A stretch of DNA of 64,000 nt from Brachypodium distachyon (Eukaryota; Streptophyta; Magnoliopsida; Poales; Poaceae), in assembly GCF_000005505.3 (NCBI RefSeq), contig NC_016133.3, forward strand, positions 2,232,001 through 2,296,000. Direction: 5' to 3'. The notes beneath the pieces were generated by a model. That model worked only from the letters and a program-made list of their open reading frames with translations. It ran no database searches and was not told the DNA's origin. A program made the position numbers and the translations under genes. Positions within the stretch are counted from its first letter, which is position 1. Each line of letters opens with the position of its first letter. Shown in pieces: positions 1-12,798 of this stretch.

Positions 1-3000
1 CAAGGCCACAGATGGAGTTCTTTTGTAAGACCCTGACAGCAAGTGATACAAGCACACATGGAGGTTTCTCTGTGCCTCGTCGTGCTGCAGAGAAGATATT
101 CCCTTCCCTGGTAAATAGGCATCTAACTGTTCTATGCTGAAATGCATGTTGTTTACCAATACCAGGGTACGATTTAAATTTCGATACTCGATACTGCAGG
201 ACTTCTCTTTGCAGCCTCCTTGTCAAGAACTGCAAGCAAGAGATATACATGACAACATCTGGACATTTCGTCATATATTCCGAGGTACAGAAGATGTTTT
301 ATCATATCATGGAGTAGAGCTTTCTTTTTCTGTCTACAAAATGGCATGATGAATACAAATTTCCATGGTTGGAGCTCTTTATGTCATAGATTGCATTTTG
401 AAGTTCACTGCTGAATGTTGTTGTTGCTCAATACTGATGGATCTTGAGTGTATTTGCAAGTTCTAGCATGAGAATGATCAGTACTATGCTTCATTGTAAT
501 CAGGTCAGCCCAAAAGGCATTTACTTACTACTGGTTGGAGCCTCTTTGTGAGTGGCAAGAAGCTATTTGCTGGCGATTCTGTCATTTTTGTTAGGTAAAT
601 TTCCATGCTTCCTTCCATCTTACGGAAAGCCTGACCCGGTTCTTCCTACAATTTCAAATTTTAGCAACTGATGATTTGAATTGAAGAACAGAACATAAGA
701 AGTAAATGCCACATTTTATTTTGTTTGTCATGCCATCTTCCAGGGATGAAAAGCACCAACTTCTACTAGGAATCAGGCGAGCTAATCGGCAACCCACAAA
801 CATATCATCTTCAGTACTTTCAAGCGATAGTATGCACATAGGGGTCCTTGCTGCAGCTGCCCATGCTGCTGCCAATTCCAGTCCATTTACCATATTTTAC
901 AACCCTAGGTGAGTTTATAAACTGTGGTTTTGCTTCATAATCCTGTTGACTACCTTGTATTTTTTATGTAAATTCAGTAATAAACTGTGGACTTTCAGGG
1001 CCAGTCCTACTGAATTTGTTATCCCATTTGCCAAATACCAGAAGGCAATGTATAGTAATCAGATCTCTTTAGGGATGCGCTTCCGCATGACGTGTGAGAC
1101 CGAGGAATTAGGGACCAGAAGGCATGTCAAATTACCCATACAAATTCTTACTTTCAAGTTCATTGAAAAGTTCAAACACAAATAGTACTACTCATGGTTA
1201 TGCTACCAATACTTAGCTAATAAAACCTGATACCTTTTCAGGTACATGGGTACGATAACCGGAATAAGTGACCTAGATCCAGTGAGATGGAAAAGTTCCC
1301 AGTGGCGCAGCTTACAGGTTGGATTTGTGAACAGGACCCATATTGTTTCATTACCTTTTCCTGTTTCTTTCGGACTCAAATGATTTAATGGTCTCTGATA
1401 GGTTGGCTGGGATGAGTCAGCGGCAGGCGAAAGGAGGAACAGAGTTTCAATCTGGGAAATTGAACCACTTGCTGCTCCATTTTTCATATGCCCCCAGCCA
1501 TTTTTTGGTGTGAAGCGCTCTAGACAATTAGGTACTTATGGTATTAAGTTTAACAAATTACATACTAGACAGTGATATTTTCTTCACATCACTGTGGTAA
1601 CTGCATAATGGGACCTTACCTTGACTTAAATGTGATATGCATAGAATACTTTGGTGGACAGGTGGTTACCTGCTTCTGATACTTTCTACTCCCTCTGATC
1701 CTAAATTCTTGACTCAGATTTGCTAAAATATGGATGTATCTATTCTTAAAAAGCGTCTAGATACATGTAATATTTCGACAACAATTTAGGATCGGAGGGA
1801 GTATTTTCTTTTCTGGAACAACAATATAGTATGCTTCTTAGTCTTTCAGCACACCAGTATATCAAAAGAAGCATGTGAATATGAATTTCACTGTACTTGT
1901 ATGTGCCATACAGATAGCTTGACTGCATATGTTAACATGGGGTCAGAATTGCACAAATTACAGCTGTATTGCTAATAGTAGATTGAGCTAAAATTTGTGT
2001 TAAAATCGATGTTACTGTTTCTAAATTTGAGGATATTTATATATCAAATTTAGCATAGAATTTCTGATGGTTTGCATGCTTCATATTCTTTTAATGTGAA
2101 TTAACAGATGACGAGTCATCAGAGATGGAAAATCTTTGGAAGAGAGCAATGCCTTGGCTTGGTGAGGAGGTGTGCATAAAAGACGCTCAAACCCAGGGTG
2201 CCACAATACCTGGACTGAGCTTGGTTCAGTGGATGAACATGAACAGGCAGCAGAGCTCCTCATTAGCTAGCACGTCCATGCAGTCCGAGTACCTGCGATC
2301 TGCAAGTAACCCTGCAATGCAAAATTTTGGTGCTGCCGATCTTGCAAGGCAGTTATATATGCAGAACCATCTCCTTCAACAGAACAACATACATTTGAAT
2401 TCTTCCAAGCTCCATGAGCAAGCGAAACCTGTCAATGATTTGTGCAAAGAAACACTTCCGTTGGATCAACTTGGTGCCATCAGGAAACAACAAGATCAGA
2501 ACCAAGATGGTGGCAGCCAGCAAAGGCAACAACAGTCCAGTAACCAAGTAATTCCCTTAAGCCAGGCTCAAACAAATATTGTCCAGGCTCAAGTAATTCT
2601 CCAGAATCAGATGCAGCAGCAGCAGCAGCAACAACAACAACAACCATCTCCAACTCAAAACCAGCAAGGGGCCAGTGTCCAGCAGCTGCTTCAGTCCCAT
2701 CAACAGCAGGACCAAAATTTGCAACTGCAGCAGCAGCTTTTACTTCAGCAACAGTTAAAGCAGCAGCACCAACAACAACAGCAGCAGCAGCAACAGCAGC
2801 TAAATAAGTTGCCTGGACAGCTAGTTAATCTGGCGAGTCAGCAAACAAAGTTGTCAGATCAAGAACTCCACTTGCAGCTGATGCAGAAACTACAGCAGCA
2901 TTCACTGATGTCGCAATCTGCAGTTACACTGTCACGACTACCACTAATCCAAGACCAGCAGAAGTTTCTTGTGGACATGCAACAACAATTGTCGAATTCG

Positions 3001-5254
3001 GATGCACTTGCGCAACAAGTAATTCCCCAACAACAAGAACGCAGAACTTCATTGCAGACAACACAAGTGCCACCGCCCATGCAGCAAGAGCAACAGCAAC
3101 AGCATAAGCTTTCACAGAAACAAGTTGCACCTGCAGATGTTTCAGAAGCTGCTTTTACACCGATCTCATCGTCCAGTGTGATGTCAAAAACTGGAAACAC
3201 TAAGATAATTTCACGTACTGCACAGTCTGCACTTACAGAAGAAATGCCTTCTTGTTCGACATCACCTTCCACAGCTAATGGCAATCATTTTGCACAGCCA
3301 AACATTAGCAGGAATGAGCATTGCAGGATCAGTACGGAAAAGGTGCCACACTCTACTGCTCAAATGTTTATTCCGACCTCCATTGAAGCTGTAACTCCAA
3401 TAATAACCAAGGAATTACCGAAGTTGAATAATAATGTTATTCCAAGTGTGACCACCTCGAAATTACCAAATGGTGTGTCTGGCCTTCAAAATTTCATGAA
3501 CAATGTTGTGCCAACTGATAACCTGGAAACAGCTTCATCAGCAACTTCATTATGGCCTTCCCAAACAGATGGACTGTTGCATCAAGGTTTCCCCAGTTCT
3601 AACTTCAATCAGCATCAGATGTTCAAAGATGCACTTCCTGATGTAGAAATTCAGGGTGTGGATCCAAGTAGCAGTGCGCTGTTTGAGATGAACAATGATG
3701 GCCCATTGGGCTTCCCAATTGAAACAGAAGGCTTGTTGGGAAATGCACTTGATTCTGTCAAGTATCAAAATTATATCTCAACTGATGATGAAAACAACTA
3801 TCGGATGCAGAAGGATGCTCGTCAAGAGATATCAACTTCTATGGTTTCGCAGTCATTTGGTCAGTCAGACATGGCTTTTAATTCCATCGATTCTGCAATC
3901 AATGATGGTGCCTTATTGAACAGAAATTCTTGGCCCCCTGCCCCTCCACCACAGAGGATGCGTACATTCACTAAGGTTCGCCCTTTTCTATACATGTTTA
4001 TCCTATCACAGTACGATTTTCAAGCAGTATGTGTTTCGTAGTCCTATATTAATTACCAAATAGTAGTAAAGTTTTCAAGACATAACTGAATAGATGGGTA
4101 AACCACTGCTGCATCATAAGTAGATGATGACACATTGGAGTAGACACCACAATGTTAATCTATTGTGAAGCAGGGCCTCCACCAAATGTTAGGGTAATTT
4201 CACATATGGGGATATTTAAGAACATAATTATGTCAAAACTAAGTCATGGTCCAGCTAGTTATCAAATAATGTAGCTTTTTAATTGCCTGTAAAAAAGGAA
4301 TGCACTGATAGCAATTGCTGTTCAGTAAAAGGTGGCAGTGTTTACCAAGAAAAGTCTGTATTGTCATGTAATTTTCAAAATGGTGGTTCAGATGAGAGCT
4401 GATAGCGTGAGATATGTTGTAAGACAATAGTTGTATGTATGGCATATAGCTTTCAAAGCTTCTTAAAAGGAAAGCCAGTTGGAAATTGAGGTGGTATAAT
4501 CATATGCTTTGTATTTATTCACTATTTTGTATGCTAACTTAACCTATATGTTGCAGGTGTACAAACGTGGAGCTGTAGGCCGGTCCATTGACATTGGTAA
4601 GTACTCTGGATATGGAGAATTAAATCAAGCTTTGGCCCGCATGTTTGGTATAGAGGGGCAACTTGAAGACCGACAGAGAATAGGATGGAAGCTAGTCTAC
4701 ACAGATCATGAGGACGATGTCCTACTTCTCGGCGATGACCCATGGGAGTAGGTTCATCTGTCTTTTTTCTGCCTATGTTTGTACCAACTTCTGAAGTTCC
4801 AGTCTAAAATATTTCCAGAGAAAATAGAGGTTGTCAAAATTACAGATATAGAAATGTTTAGGAATGCAAAATAGGTTCGGTGTAGGATGCTGATATAACT
4901 AAAACATAAAAAATTGAAGAAAAAACTGGAAAACAATATGTTTGGTATCAATGTCTAAGCTTGTGTTACTGTATATAGATGTGCACATAACTGTTCATGA
5001 TGAAAGATAATATTGATTGGTTGTCCTAATATATTTTTGTGTGTGGATTATGCAGGGAGTTTGTGAATTGCGTGAGGTGCATTAGGATCCTGTCCCCTCA
5101 AGAAGTGCAACAGATGAGTTTGGATGGTGATCTGGGGAACACTGTCCTTCCCAATCAGGCTTGCAGCAGCTCAGACGGCGGGAATGCTTGGAGGCCCCGT
5201 GGTGACCAGAACTCCAGGAACCCTTCTATCGGCCCCTTCGACCAATTCGAATGA
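1..5254 (+). CDS. ARF19-like: Auxin response factor, ARF7/19 clade (5' end missing)
   Basis: Transcription factor that binds auxin response elements and activates auxin-responsive genes in the nucleus. Ten exons are visible: 1-110, 200-284, 504-594, 744-908, 999-1121, 1242-1317, 1402-1531, 2108-3975, 4557-4747 and 5056-5254, about 1011 residues without the missing N-terminus. The first exons encode the B3 DNA-binding domain ([20 protein letters not shown]), followed by the ARF domain ([10 protein letters not shown]). The large exon 8 encodes a glutamine-rich middle region with CAG/CAA runs near 2612 and 2764, typical of activator ARFs. The last two exons encode the PB1 (Aux/IAA-type) dimerisation domain with the acidic GDDPWEEF motif. 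The intron after 1121 has a GC donor. A Stowaway MITE lies in the intron before exon 8. Assignment to the ARF7/19 clade rests on the Q-rich region and the [11 protein letters not shown] segment; I am sure of ARF and fairly sure of the clade. Confidence 0.93.
1689..1801. mobile_element. Stowaway-type MITE in ARF intron 7
   Basis: About 113 bp with imperfect terminal inverted repeats beginning CTCCCTCTGATCCTAAAT, flanked on both sides by TA, the usual Tc1/mariner (Stowaway) target duplication. Confidence 0.8.
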
Positions 5255-6399
5255 CCATACTTAGAGGTGCATTCACATAGTTGCCATGCCTTGTTAACAT
5301 CTTGGCTAAATGGAGGTATCATATTCGCTATTTGTCTTTCACCAGTATTGATTCATAGGCACCGATCAGATCAGATCCACTACAGCCATACCTGCAAAAG
5401 CAATGCAGTGAAGAATGTAATGTAGATGTGTCAGCTTATAGCTGTGAGGCAAAATGCTCCTCAGATTAGGTTTTCTTTTGGATATATGTGTAGTTTTATC
5501 AGTTGAAACTAGTAGGTATGAAAACTGGAACTTACCTAGAGTGGCTGGGACTTGAGACAGAGGGTTAGGCAACTTTCGAGACAGCTTCTTCTTGGGAAGA
5601 ACATTTTTACGGAGCTATTACTGGGGTTGTTTGTAGCCTTAGCTAAGATGACCAGTCTCAAAATAGAAGCTGTTAATTTTACCACATGTTTTTTGAAACT
5701 GCTACAGCAAGATATTATGCAGTTATACTGCCTGGTCTTTTCTAACATACTAAACTGCATTTGAATTTTGCTAGTTTTTTTCGTTGACAAAAATTGTTTT
5801 CGGTAATCCAACAAATAGACCTTTCGGCTTCTCCATTTCTCTATATCACCCTCCCCCACCCCCCCCCCCCCCCCCCGTTTTTTTTCGTTGACAAAAATTG
5901 TTTTCAGTAATCCAACAAACAGACCTTTCGGCTTCTCCATTTCACACTGAAAATTGTTGAGTTTTGCCAATTACTGGCAGGACTAACTCCTTACTAACGT
6001 TTAAGATGTAGAAATAGACATCTACGGCTTGTTTTGACTGAATTCAGTGAGCTGTCAGTCAACCAATCATTTACCAAGAAAGGTGAAGGTGTCATTGGTA
6101 GTTATACAGTAGGCAGGAACCATGTCACGATAGTACATGGCATAAAACAGGCAAAATGACTCAAACGGCCTACACCATGCAAATTCAAGTTTGATTTGTT
6201 TCACATGCAAGCGGCTCTAGCAGCATCGACTGATCAGAAAAACATGAACTTGGACACCTCAAGTGTATCCATAAAGAATATGACACTGATTTTTTTTCTT
6301 CATGATAAATATCTTATTTACAAATAATATGAGAGCTGGTTGAACAAAGCACATACAGTACAACAGCAAATTAGTCCTTGGCAGAATGATTGGTAGTCT
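5255..6399. other. ARF 3' flank and convergent intergenic region
   Basis: This should hold the 3' untranslated regions of the ARF and of the convergent AIG2-like gene. It contains a direct duplication around a poly-C tract (separate entry). I see no coding sequence here; the short open frames have no recognisable motif. Confidence 0.6.
5776..5942. repeat. Direct duplication flanking a poly-C run
   Basis: A segment of about 60 bp (5776-5838, starting TTTTTTTCGTTGACAAAAAT) recurs almost exactly at 5879-5942. Between the copies is a C-rich stretch with an uninterrupted run of about 18 C. It looks like a recent local duplication in non-coding DNA. Confidence 0.85.
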
Positions 6400-8040
6400 T
6401 CAATCATGTGTCTTCTGTTCGAGTTGTTCCAGTTCCTCCTTGAAATCTTGTGTCATTGTGAGATAATCATTTAGGTGCACCTTCCTCCACTCCTACAGGT
6501 AGCACGTAAAATAGGGGAGTAGCAGTTTACTATTTCGCAAGACTTCTTTGCTAAATCAACATTTTTAAAAGACAGTGCTTGAATGGATACTGCAGAAACA
6601 TGCCACAAAAAGGCAGAGGGGCAAAATTATCAGATGAGCTTGTGTTCTTGCAAAAAAAAAAAAGGACGTAATAAGCTCGAGGCATAAGACAATTTGGTTT
6701 TGTAAAACAACTTGAAGAGTTGGGGGGCATAGCTAAACAACAGAACTGTGAACCACGTCGGCAGGTTGATTGTAGAGTGACACTATCAAGTACTTGAGGT
6801 TTCCCCTATGATAACACTTCCTATCACACAATGACTCACCATAGAGTTGTCACTTTGGAATGGCAACCATAAATTTGCCATGTTTTGTCATAATCAGAAC
6901 GTCAAAATTTTGTCAACTCGAGCAAGTTCTTGATTAGCCATGTTATTCTTCAGTAACAGGAATTTTGACACCAGCAGTAATGGTTCTTCCTCCATTCAAT
7001 ACCACAAGTCTTAAGATGAACATGAAGGAAAACACTCACATCAAAATCCCATTCACCATAGAGGTCAGGATCGTCCACATTCCCCCATATGTATGCATAG
7101 GCAAGCATTGTATCCGACGATTCCTGGAAATCCGAAACAATCTAGTATAAAAACTAAGCTATCAAAGCTGCCAAAAGATAAGTAGTCTTTTAAGATAAAC
7201 CAAAACCGCTCTTGCAGAAGTACCTCCATCTATTTTGTTCAAGAAAACAAGAAAATAAATGCACTTTTTACCTCGAAGACAAACGGCGAAATGGCGAGTC
7301 TCAGTATCAGGCAAGCTGATTTTGACTAAATGTTAAATAGAATTTTGCAGTTCAGCGCGAATCCGGCTACTAGCTATTGACGTGAGTGGTAATCTTAGCT
7401 GAATGGACTCACAGTCAGGGAGATGCCAACAATTTCCCTCACATACTCCTCGTCTTCAAATATGTCCAGCACATCGAGCTCCCCATCAGTGAGTCCCCTG
7501 AAAACCTGCAGCACAGAGGAACAAATTTGGCCTTTGTTCTGCTGCATATATACTGTTCCATACTGATGGAAAACAACAAGAGCTCCTGGTTCCCACTACT
7601 CACTGCCCAAACGAAGAAATTGACACCAGATGCAAACAGGAGATGGCAGGAATTCGTTTTGCATACGGGGAATGATGTGCTAATTAGTTAAGATTGGGCG
7701 CACCTTTCCTGAGACTCTGCTGCCGTCGACGGGCAGAATCGCCGGGTAGACGCGCCCCTTGATGCTGAACCTCTGGCTGCGGCAAAGCAACGTGGGATTA
7801 AACTCAACGATGGATGTGGGGAGGAAGAACACGGGATGGGCACCGGGAGGAGGGGAACGAGGAGGGCACATGGCACGCACGCACGTACTGGTTGGGGAGG
7901 AGCGCGGGGGAGGACGGAGGGACGCGGCCGAGGAGGACGCGCACGACCTCTTCCGCCATCAGGGTGCCGTAGACGAACACGCTGTTGGTGGCTCCGGCGG
8001 CGGCGGCGGCGGAAGCCGGCGGAGGTGGAGGCGACGCCAT
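6400..8040 (-). CDS. AIG2-like / gamma-glutamylcyclotransferase-family protein
   Basis: Small cytosolic protein of the AIG2-like (GGCT-fold) family; the exact reaction in plants is uncertain. Five exons on the minus strand, 8040-7889, 7776-7704, 7505-7413, 7123-7040 and 6492-6400, join in frame to 164 residues. After an Ala/Pro-rich start, the motif VFVYGTLM (about residues 21-28) is the substrate-binding YGxL loop of the family. The segment RFSIKGRVYPAILPV and the acidic DIFEDEEY, which supplies the conserved Glu, follow. The C-terminus is DPDLYGEWDFDEWRK plus a charged tail. The length matches plant AIG2-like proteins. All donors are GT and all acceptors AG. It is convergent with the ARF. 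Confidence 0.9.
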
Positions 8041-8145
8041 GGGGGAGAAGAGCGGAAAGCTATGCTCGTGTGACCGTGTGAGCCGTTGGATATGGCATGG
8101 TAATCAGTGCTCTTCTTCTGAAGACGAATGTATTAGGTGAAAAAT

Positions 8146-9380
8146 GAGTAAAATACACCCGCGGTCCTAATATTATTGACGAGGTGTCAAGTTAGTCCTA
8201 AAACTAGTAAACTGGTTATTTAGGTTTCAATTTTTTATAAAGTGGGTCACGACAGGTCCTAAGCTCGGACATGAGCGTTTGACCGGCCTACGTGACGCGT
8301 TGACCTAATACACGTAGCTAAGGGGCCCGCTAGACATAACTAGCGCAACGAAAAATGCACCCGCGGTCCTAATATTATTGATGATGTGCAAAGTTAGCTC
8401 TACAACTACTAAACTGCATATTTAGGTCCTAATTTTTTGTTGAATGTGTCACGACAGGTCCTAAGCTCGTTCAGAAGCATTTGACCGTCCTATGTAACCA
8501 GATACACGTCGGCTAAGGGGCAAAATTAAGAACCAGCGGCTCACCGTGAAGCAGGTGAAAGGTGACAGACAAGGTCGAGGAGCACCGGAACAGTGCTCCT
8601 GCTAGCGATGAGCGGCAAGCCAGAACGATTCTGACCACGCAAGCACCATGGAGAAGCACCACAAGGTATGCCTTGAGCACGCGGAGCCGAGGGATGAGTT
8701 GCTGAAGTCTGGGGATCATCCGAGACGGAGATTGGGCGGCGGCAGACATTTGTCGGAGAAGATGGGTGAGGCGGCGGCGGATTCCGAAAACTCCGGCTAA
8801 TTCCTTCCGCGAGTAGGTCCAACACGACGAGGAGAAGCTAGTAGGCAAGGAGTTGCAGCTCGAGGAGGCCGTCGGCCATGGCACGCCATCATTGGGGATG
8901 CGCACGCAATGGAGCAAATGATGTTTGCGTTCCCGGGGATATAGGGCACGGAGCAGAAGCGCCTTGCAGCTCTAGCTTCAGAAGAGCAAGACGGTCAAAG
9001 CGACGCAGCTTAGAGAACATGGGGGTCGCGGGGGTGGTCGAAGGCGTCGCGGTGAACGAGCTTAGGACCTGTTGTGACCCACTTAACAAACAATTAGGAC
9101 CTACATATGCAGTTTAGTAATTTTAGGACTAATTTTTCACCTCGTCAATAATATTGGAACCACCGGTGCATTTTCCTCGCGTCAGTTATGTCTAGCGGGC
9201 CCCTTTGCCTACGTGTATTAGGTCAACACGCCACGTAGGCCGGTCAAACACTCCTGGGCGAGCTTAGGACCTGTCGTGACCCACTTTACAAAATATTGGG
9301 ACCTAAATATGCAGTTTAGTAATTTTAGGACTAACTTGATACCTCGTCAATAATATTAGGACCGCGGGTGTATTTTACTC
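8146..9380. mobile_element. Non-autonomous Mutator-like (MULE) element with long TIRs
   Basis: The left part (from 8146) and the right part (to 9380) are inverted copies of each other over roughly 330-370 bp, starting GAGTAAAATACACCCGCGG. Each arm is itself built from two related sub-repeats, with the CCTAATATTATTGA motif occurring twice per side. The flanks form a 10-bp duplication with one mismatch (GGTGAAAAAT at 8136-8145 and GATGAAAAAT at 9381-9390). Long TIRs and a 9-10 bp duplication are typical of MULEs. The GC-rich interior (about 8520-9050) has open frames on both strands but no transposase motif, so the element is non-autonomous. The interior could be captured host DNA (Pack-MULE-like), but I do not recognise its source. 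Confidence 0.82.
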
Positions 9381-9390
9381 GATGAAAAAT

Positions 9391-10269
9391 TTAGAACTTT
9401 CAGTCTTAATCGCTACTCCCTCCGTTCCATAATTCTTGTTGAAATCTTACATGTATCTAGACACCTTTTAGGAATAGATACATCCATTTTTTTAGCAATT
9501 TTGAGGCAAGAATTATGGAACGGAGGGAGTAGATTTCAAACCTGAAATCTTTTTAAACCAGATTTCAAATAAATGGATCAGGTGGAATTTCTAATCAATT
9601 AAACACATTTATGAAACAGTTTTGCTACTGATAAGTCGCATGCTTTTTTAGTGAGATCAATCGACATGTTAGCCATCGGATCTTAATCCAACGATTGCAG
9701 GTGAGAGATGAGAGAATGTGAATGATCCCCAGATATTAATCTAACGGTACTGAAACATTGACTGATATTTAAGACTCATTTCTTAAAAAAAACAGGCAAC
9801 TTAGAAATAGCCACGTCTGTTATGAAGATCAGAGATTTCACATTTTATCTGATCCGTTTATTTTACGGTTAGTTGAATATTTTCAAGTTTTCAATAAATA
9901 GAAGGTTTCGCCTGATGGATGGTTGATACTTTCCCTTCTATAAAATAAAAGCCAAAAATAGAAAAAACTTGGCTGAATAAACAATAAACTAGAAAAAAAA
10001 CTTTGATAAAACAAGCAAAGATTAGTTATACAATCCACGGCAATCCTAATATTGAAAACAGACTAAGACATGGCTGTCAAAAAGAAAAGAAAAACTGACT
10101 AAGACATGGCGTGGAACTCAATCATTAACTCCAGCCAAGGGGTTTTAATTTTTAAACACGATACTGGAAATAATAATCATCCAAAGACACTTCAAACAAG
10201 TATAGCAAGCAGGTGGAAGTATATAGTGGCACGGAAGCGTAGAGAGCAGCAAGAAGCCCGGCCGGCCTT
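9391..10269. other. Intergenic AT-rich region with one MITE
   Basis: AT-rich DNA between the MULE and the 3' end of the eIF5 gene. It contains one Stowaway-type MITE (separate entry). No coding sequence is supported; the last 200 bases or so are probably eIF5 3' UTR. Confidence 0.6.
9416..9529. mobile_element. Stowaway-type MITE
   Basis: About 114 bp with nearly perfect terminal inverted repeats (CTCCCTCCGTTCCATAATTC), flanked by TA. It lies next to the MULE. Confidence 0.85.
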
Positions 10270-11654
10270 TCACTCGTCGTCTTCGTCGCCGGACTCGGCG
10301 CTCTGGAGCCACTCCACGAACTTCCTGGCGTTCTTCAAGACCTGGGACCGGGTCTCCCCGGCAGCAGCAACGGCCTCATCATACCACTGGACAATGCTTT
10401 CTTCGTCCAGCACGTCGCCGTCGTAGAGGGCATTCAGGACCAACGGGACCTCCTTCAGGGCTTCAGCGCTACACTTGCCGCAAAACACCTCCATGGCCCG
10501 GAGCAGGAGCATCTGAGCGCCTTCGTCAGGGACAGCGGCAGCCAGGCGCTCCTTGTTCTTCTTAACCTCCTTGGCGAATCCCTTGCCCACGCCATGGAAG
10601 AGCGCCTCGAAGAGGGCGTTCATCACGTCCTGGGGAGGCAGGGTTGAGGAGGACAGCACGGCCTTGAGCTGCTGAGTATTTGTGGCAGCATTGCCAGCAA
10701 GGTTGCCTTGATCTCTTCGACCAGTTTATCGTAAGCTGTGGCTTTAGCTTCAGCCTGCAGGTTGCCATTGGAACTATCTTGTGCCTTTGCTGTTCCATTC
10801 CTGTTATTAGCACTAGCCTCTTTCTGCTGAGTCTGTTTCTTTTTTTTCTCTGTCTCCTCAGTTGCAAGCATAACCATTTCAGCAGTTGCTGCACTCAGCT
10901 GCTCCTGCATGCGTTTCTTCGCAGCCTCTGCAGAGGTGTCGGTCTGCCACTGCACATCGTCGTCGCCGTCATCCGAGGCAGATGCCAAGTCAGCATCTTG
11001 ACAGTGAGTTGGCGATGTTGCATGTTCTTCTTCAGAAGAAGCACTTTGAGCAACCTTTTTCTTTGTACCAACAACTTTCTCCTTGGAAGGAGCACCTTTC
11101 TTCTTTGCATCCTTGAGTTTCTTCATCTCCTCATCAGCAGCCTCACCTTCTTTGAGCCGCTCCTTCTCGGCTCTTCGCAGCGCTTTCTTGTCCTGGCCTC
11201 CCTTCTTCTGCTGTGGTGGGTTCTTCAGGATGAACGTGGTGAGTTTGTCCCTCATGTCAACATCCGACAGGAAGCCACAGGCAGCACATTTCAGAGATAT
11301 CATCTGGTTCTTGGTGATGAGAACCTCTGTCTCAGGGTTGCCACAGGCTTTACACTGGACATACTTCCTGATGAAGTTCTCAAGAAGACCAGCGAGCTTC
11401 GTGGTGTCATGAGCACCGTTAACCAGGGAAACCCCCGTCTTCTCGTCGAATTTCGATTGCGCGCCGAGCTCGCATCTGAAGTACTTTGTCGTGTAGGAAG
11501 CAGGCCTGGCAAGTGCTTTTGCTATGTCAACCATGTTGACGATGTTCGTCTTGATGCCATTGCCGCGGCCTTCTATTTTGGTCAGCATTCTGGGCATCTT
11601 GTACCTGTAGAAGGCATCGTCCTTGTTGGAAGCACCGATGTTCTGCAGCGCCAT
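10270..11654 (-). CDS. eIF5: Eukaryotic translation initiation factor 5, with one internal frameshift
   Basis: eIF5 is the GTPase-activating protein for eIF2 during start-codon selection. The coding region is a single exon, as I recall for plant eIF5. It opens with YRYKMPRMLTKIEGRGNGIK, the N-terminal domain with the catalytic arginine region, then a zinc ribbon (CKACG...CAACG), an acidic/lysine-rich linker and a C-terminal W2 (HEAT) domain ending FVEWLQSAESGDEDDE. The frame that starts at 11654 runs off after KATL at about 10697. The conserved continuation (QQLKAVLSSSTLPPQDV) is in another frame from 10695 and continues to the stop at 10270. One base appears to be missing (or two added), so it is either a recent pseudogene or a sequence error. 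A 5' UTR intron at about 11958-12567 argues against a retrocopy. Confidence 0.88.
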
Positions 11655-12798
11655 CTCGAGTCAGGCTTGATGTGAGCAGATTCTATCAGATGTGGCAAAA
11701 TTCAGAAGCAAGAGTTGCTTGCTGGTCCTTGAAGAGAACGGATGAGCTGAATTTGAGCAGTGACAAGTGACCTCTCAGAAACAGGCTCTTGATGCATGCA
11801 GGGGAAGAGAAGGTTGTCCCTTTTCCTTGTCGGGCGATAATACTCTCCCAGCGATTCAACTGATCCTAAGCACAGCGAGTGTTGTTGTTCAGACATAAAA
11901 GAAGCTTCGACTCCTGCCGAGTCCACCTTGATTGTAGTCAACGAGGGAGGCTGCTACCTGGATCAAAACAGGTAGAGGATAAAGCATTAGCAATTCTTTA
12001 TGCAAGTTGCTATATTGTTTTTGACGGATTTATGCAAGTTAGTACAGTAGCTAAGATTCAGTAAATGATATCATGGTAATTGGTATCACCAGAAAGAGTA
12101 CTTGTGTGAGCAGTATGAACAAAATTAGATAATGTAGAAATCACCACTCTGTCTAGGCAATGGTTGTACTACTAGCAACACGCAAAGGAAATTCAACCAT
12201 GGGCGCAACTCTTGATTAATCGCCCAAATGTACATTATCAACACCCGAACAGTAACACTGAACTTAGTACCGGCGCAACCAAGATTTTGGGTCTGAATTA
12301 TCGCATGCAACTGCCCCAATCTGACGGCACCCGATCATGTATACACTCTATACGGATGCTAAATTGCATCATTGATACACCAATTGATGGCACAACTACT
12401 AACGCAGCTTGTTTCAATCAGAGACAACAAACACGATCCATCGAGAAACCCTACCGAAAATCCAGGACTTAAAACGGAGCACACACAAGCCCGATCTGAG
12501 GAACACGCCAAGGGTTCGGATCGAAACTGACGACGAAAACCAAAGAGCTTGGAGGAAGGTTGCTCACCTCTTGCTGGGATTCGGCGATGGCGGATTATAG
12601 GAATCGAGCAGGGGAACAATGTCGGCGAGGCGGCGGCGGCGGGGCGGTTTGGGGAGAAGGAGGAGTTGTTCCCCTGGAGTTTGAATTTCATATGGGTGGA
12701 GCCGTGGAGTCGGAAACTTGGAATCCCCTGGAGTTTGAATTTTACTCCAGCTCTACTTTGGAGAATAGGAGTTCAGTTCGGTTCTCCTTGTCTCGTCA
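11655..12798. promoter_or_regulatory. Shared upstream region of eIF5 (-) and PPR gene (+)
   Basis: The two genes diverge from here. On the minus strand a GTGAGC donor at 12567 and a TCCAG acceptor ending at 11958 suggest a 5' UTR intron of eIF5, so its transcription start probably lies just beyond 12568. That leaves roughly 200 bp of bidirectional promoter before the PPR start codon. A short direct repeat (CCCCTGGAGTTTGAATTT) occurs at about 12669 and 12724. Confidence 0.5.

Noticed and set aside
8513..9117. Open frames inside the MULE on both strands
   Set aside because: No transposase or other motif and no splice-consistent extension; possible captured fragment only.
10680..11675. Plus-strand open frame of 331 codons opposite eIF5
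   Set aside because: Antisense shadow of the eIF5 coding sequence.
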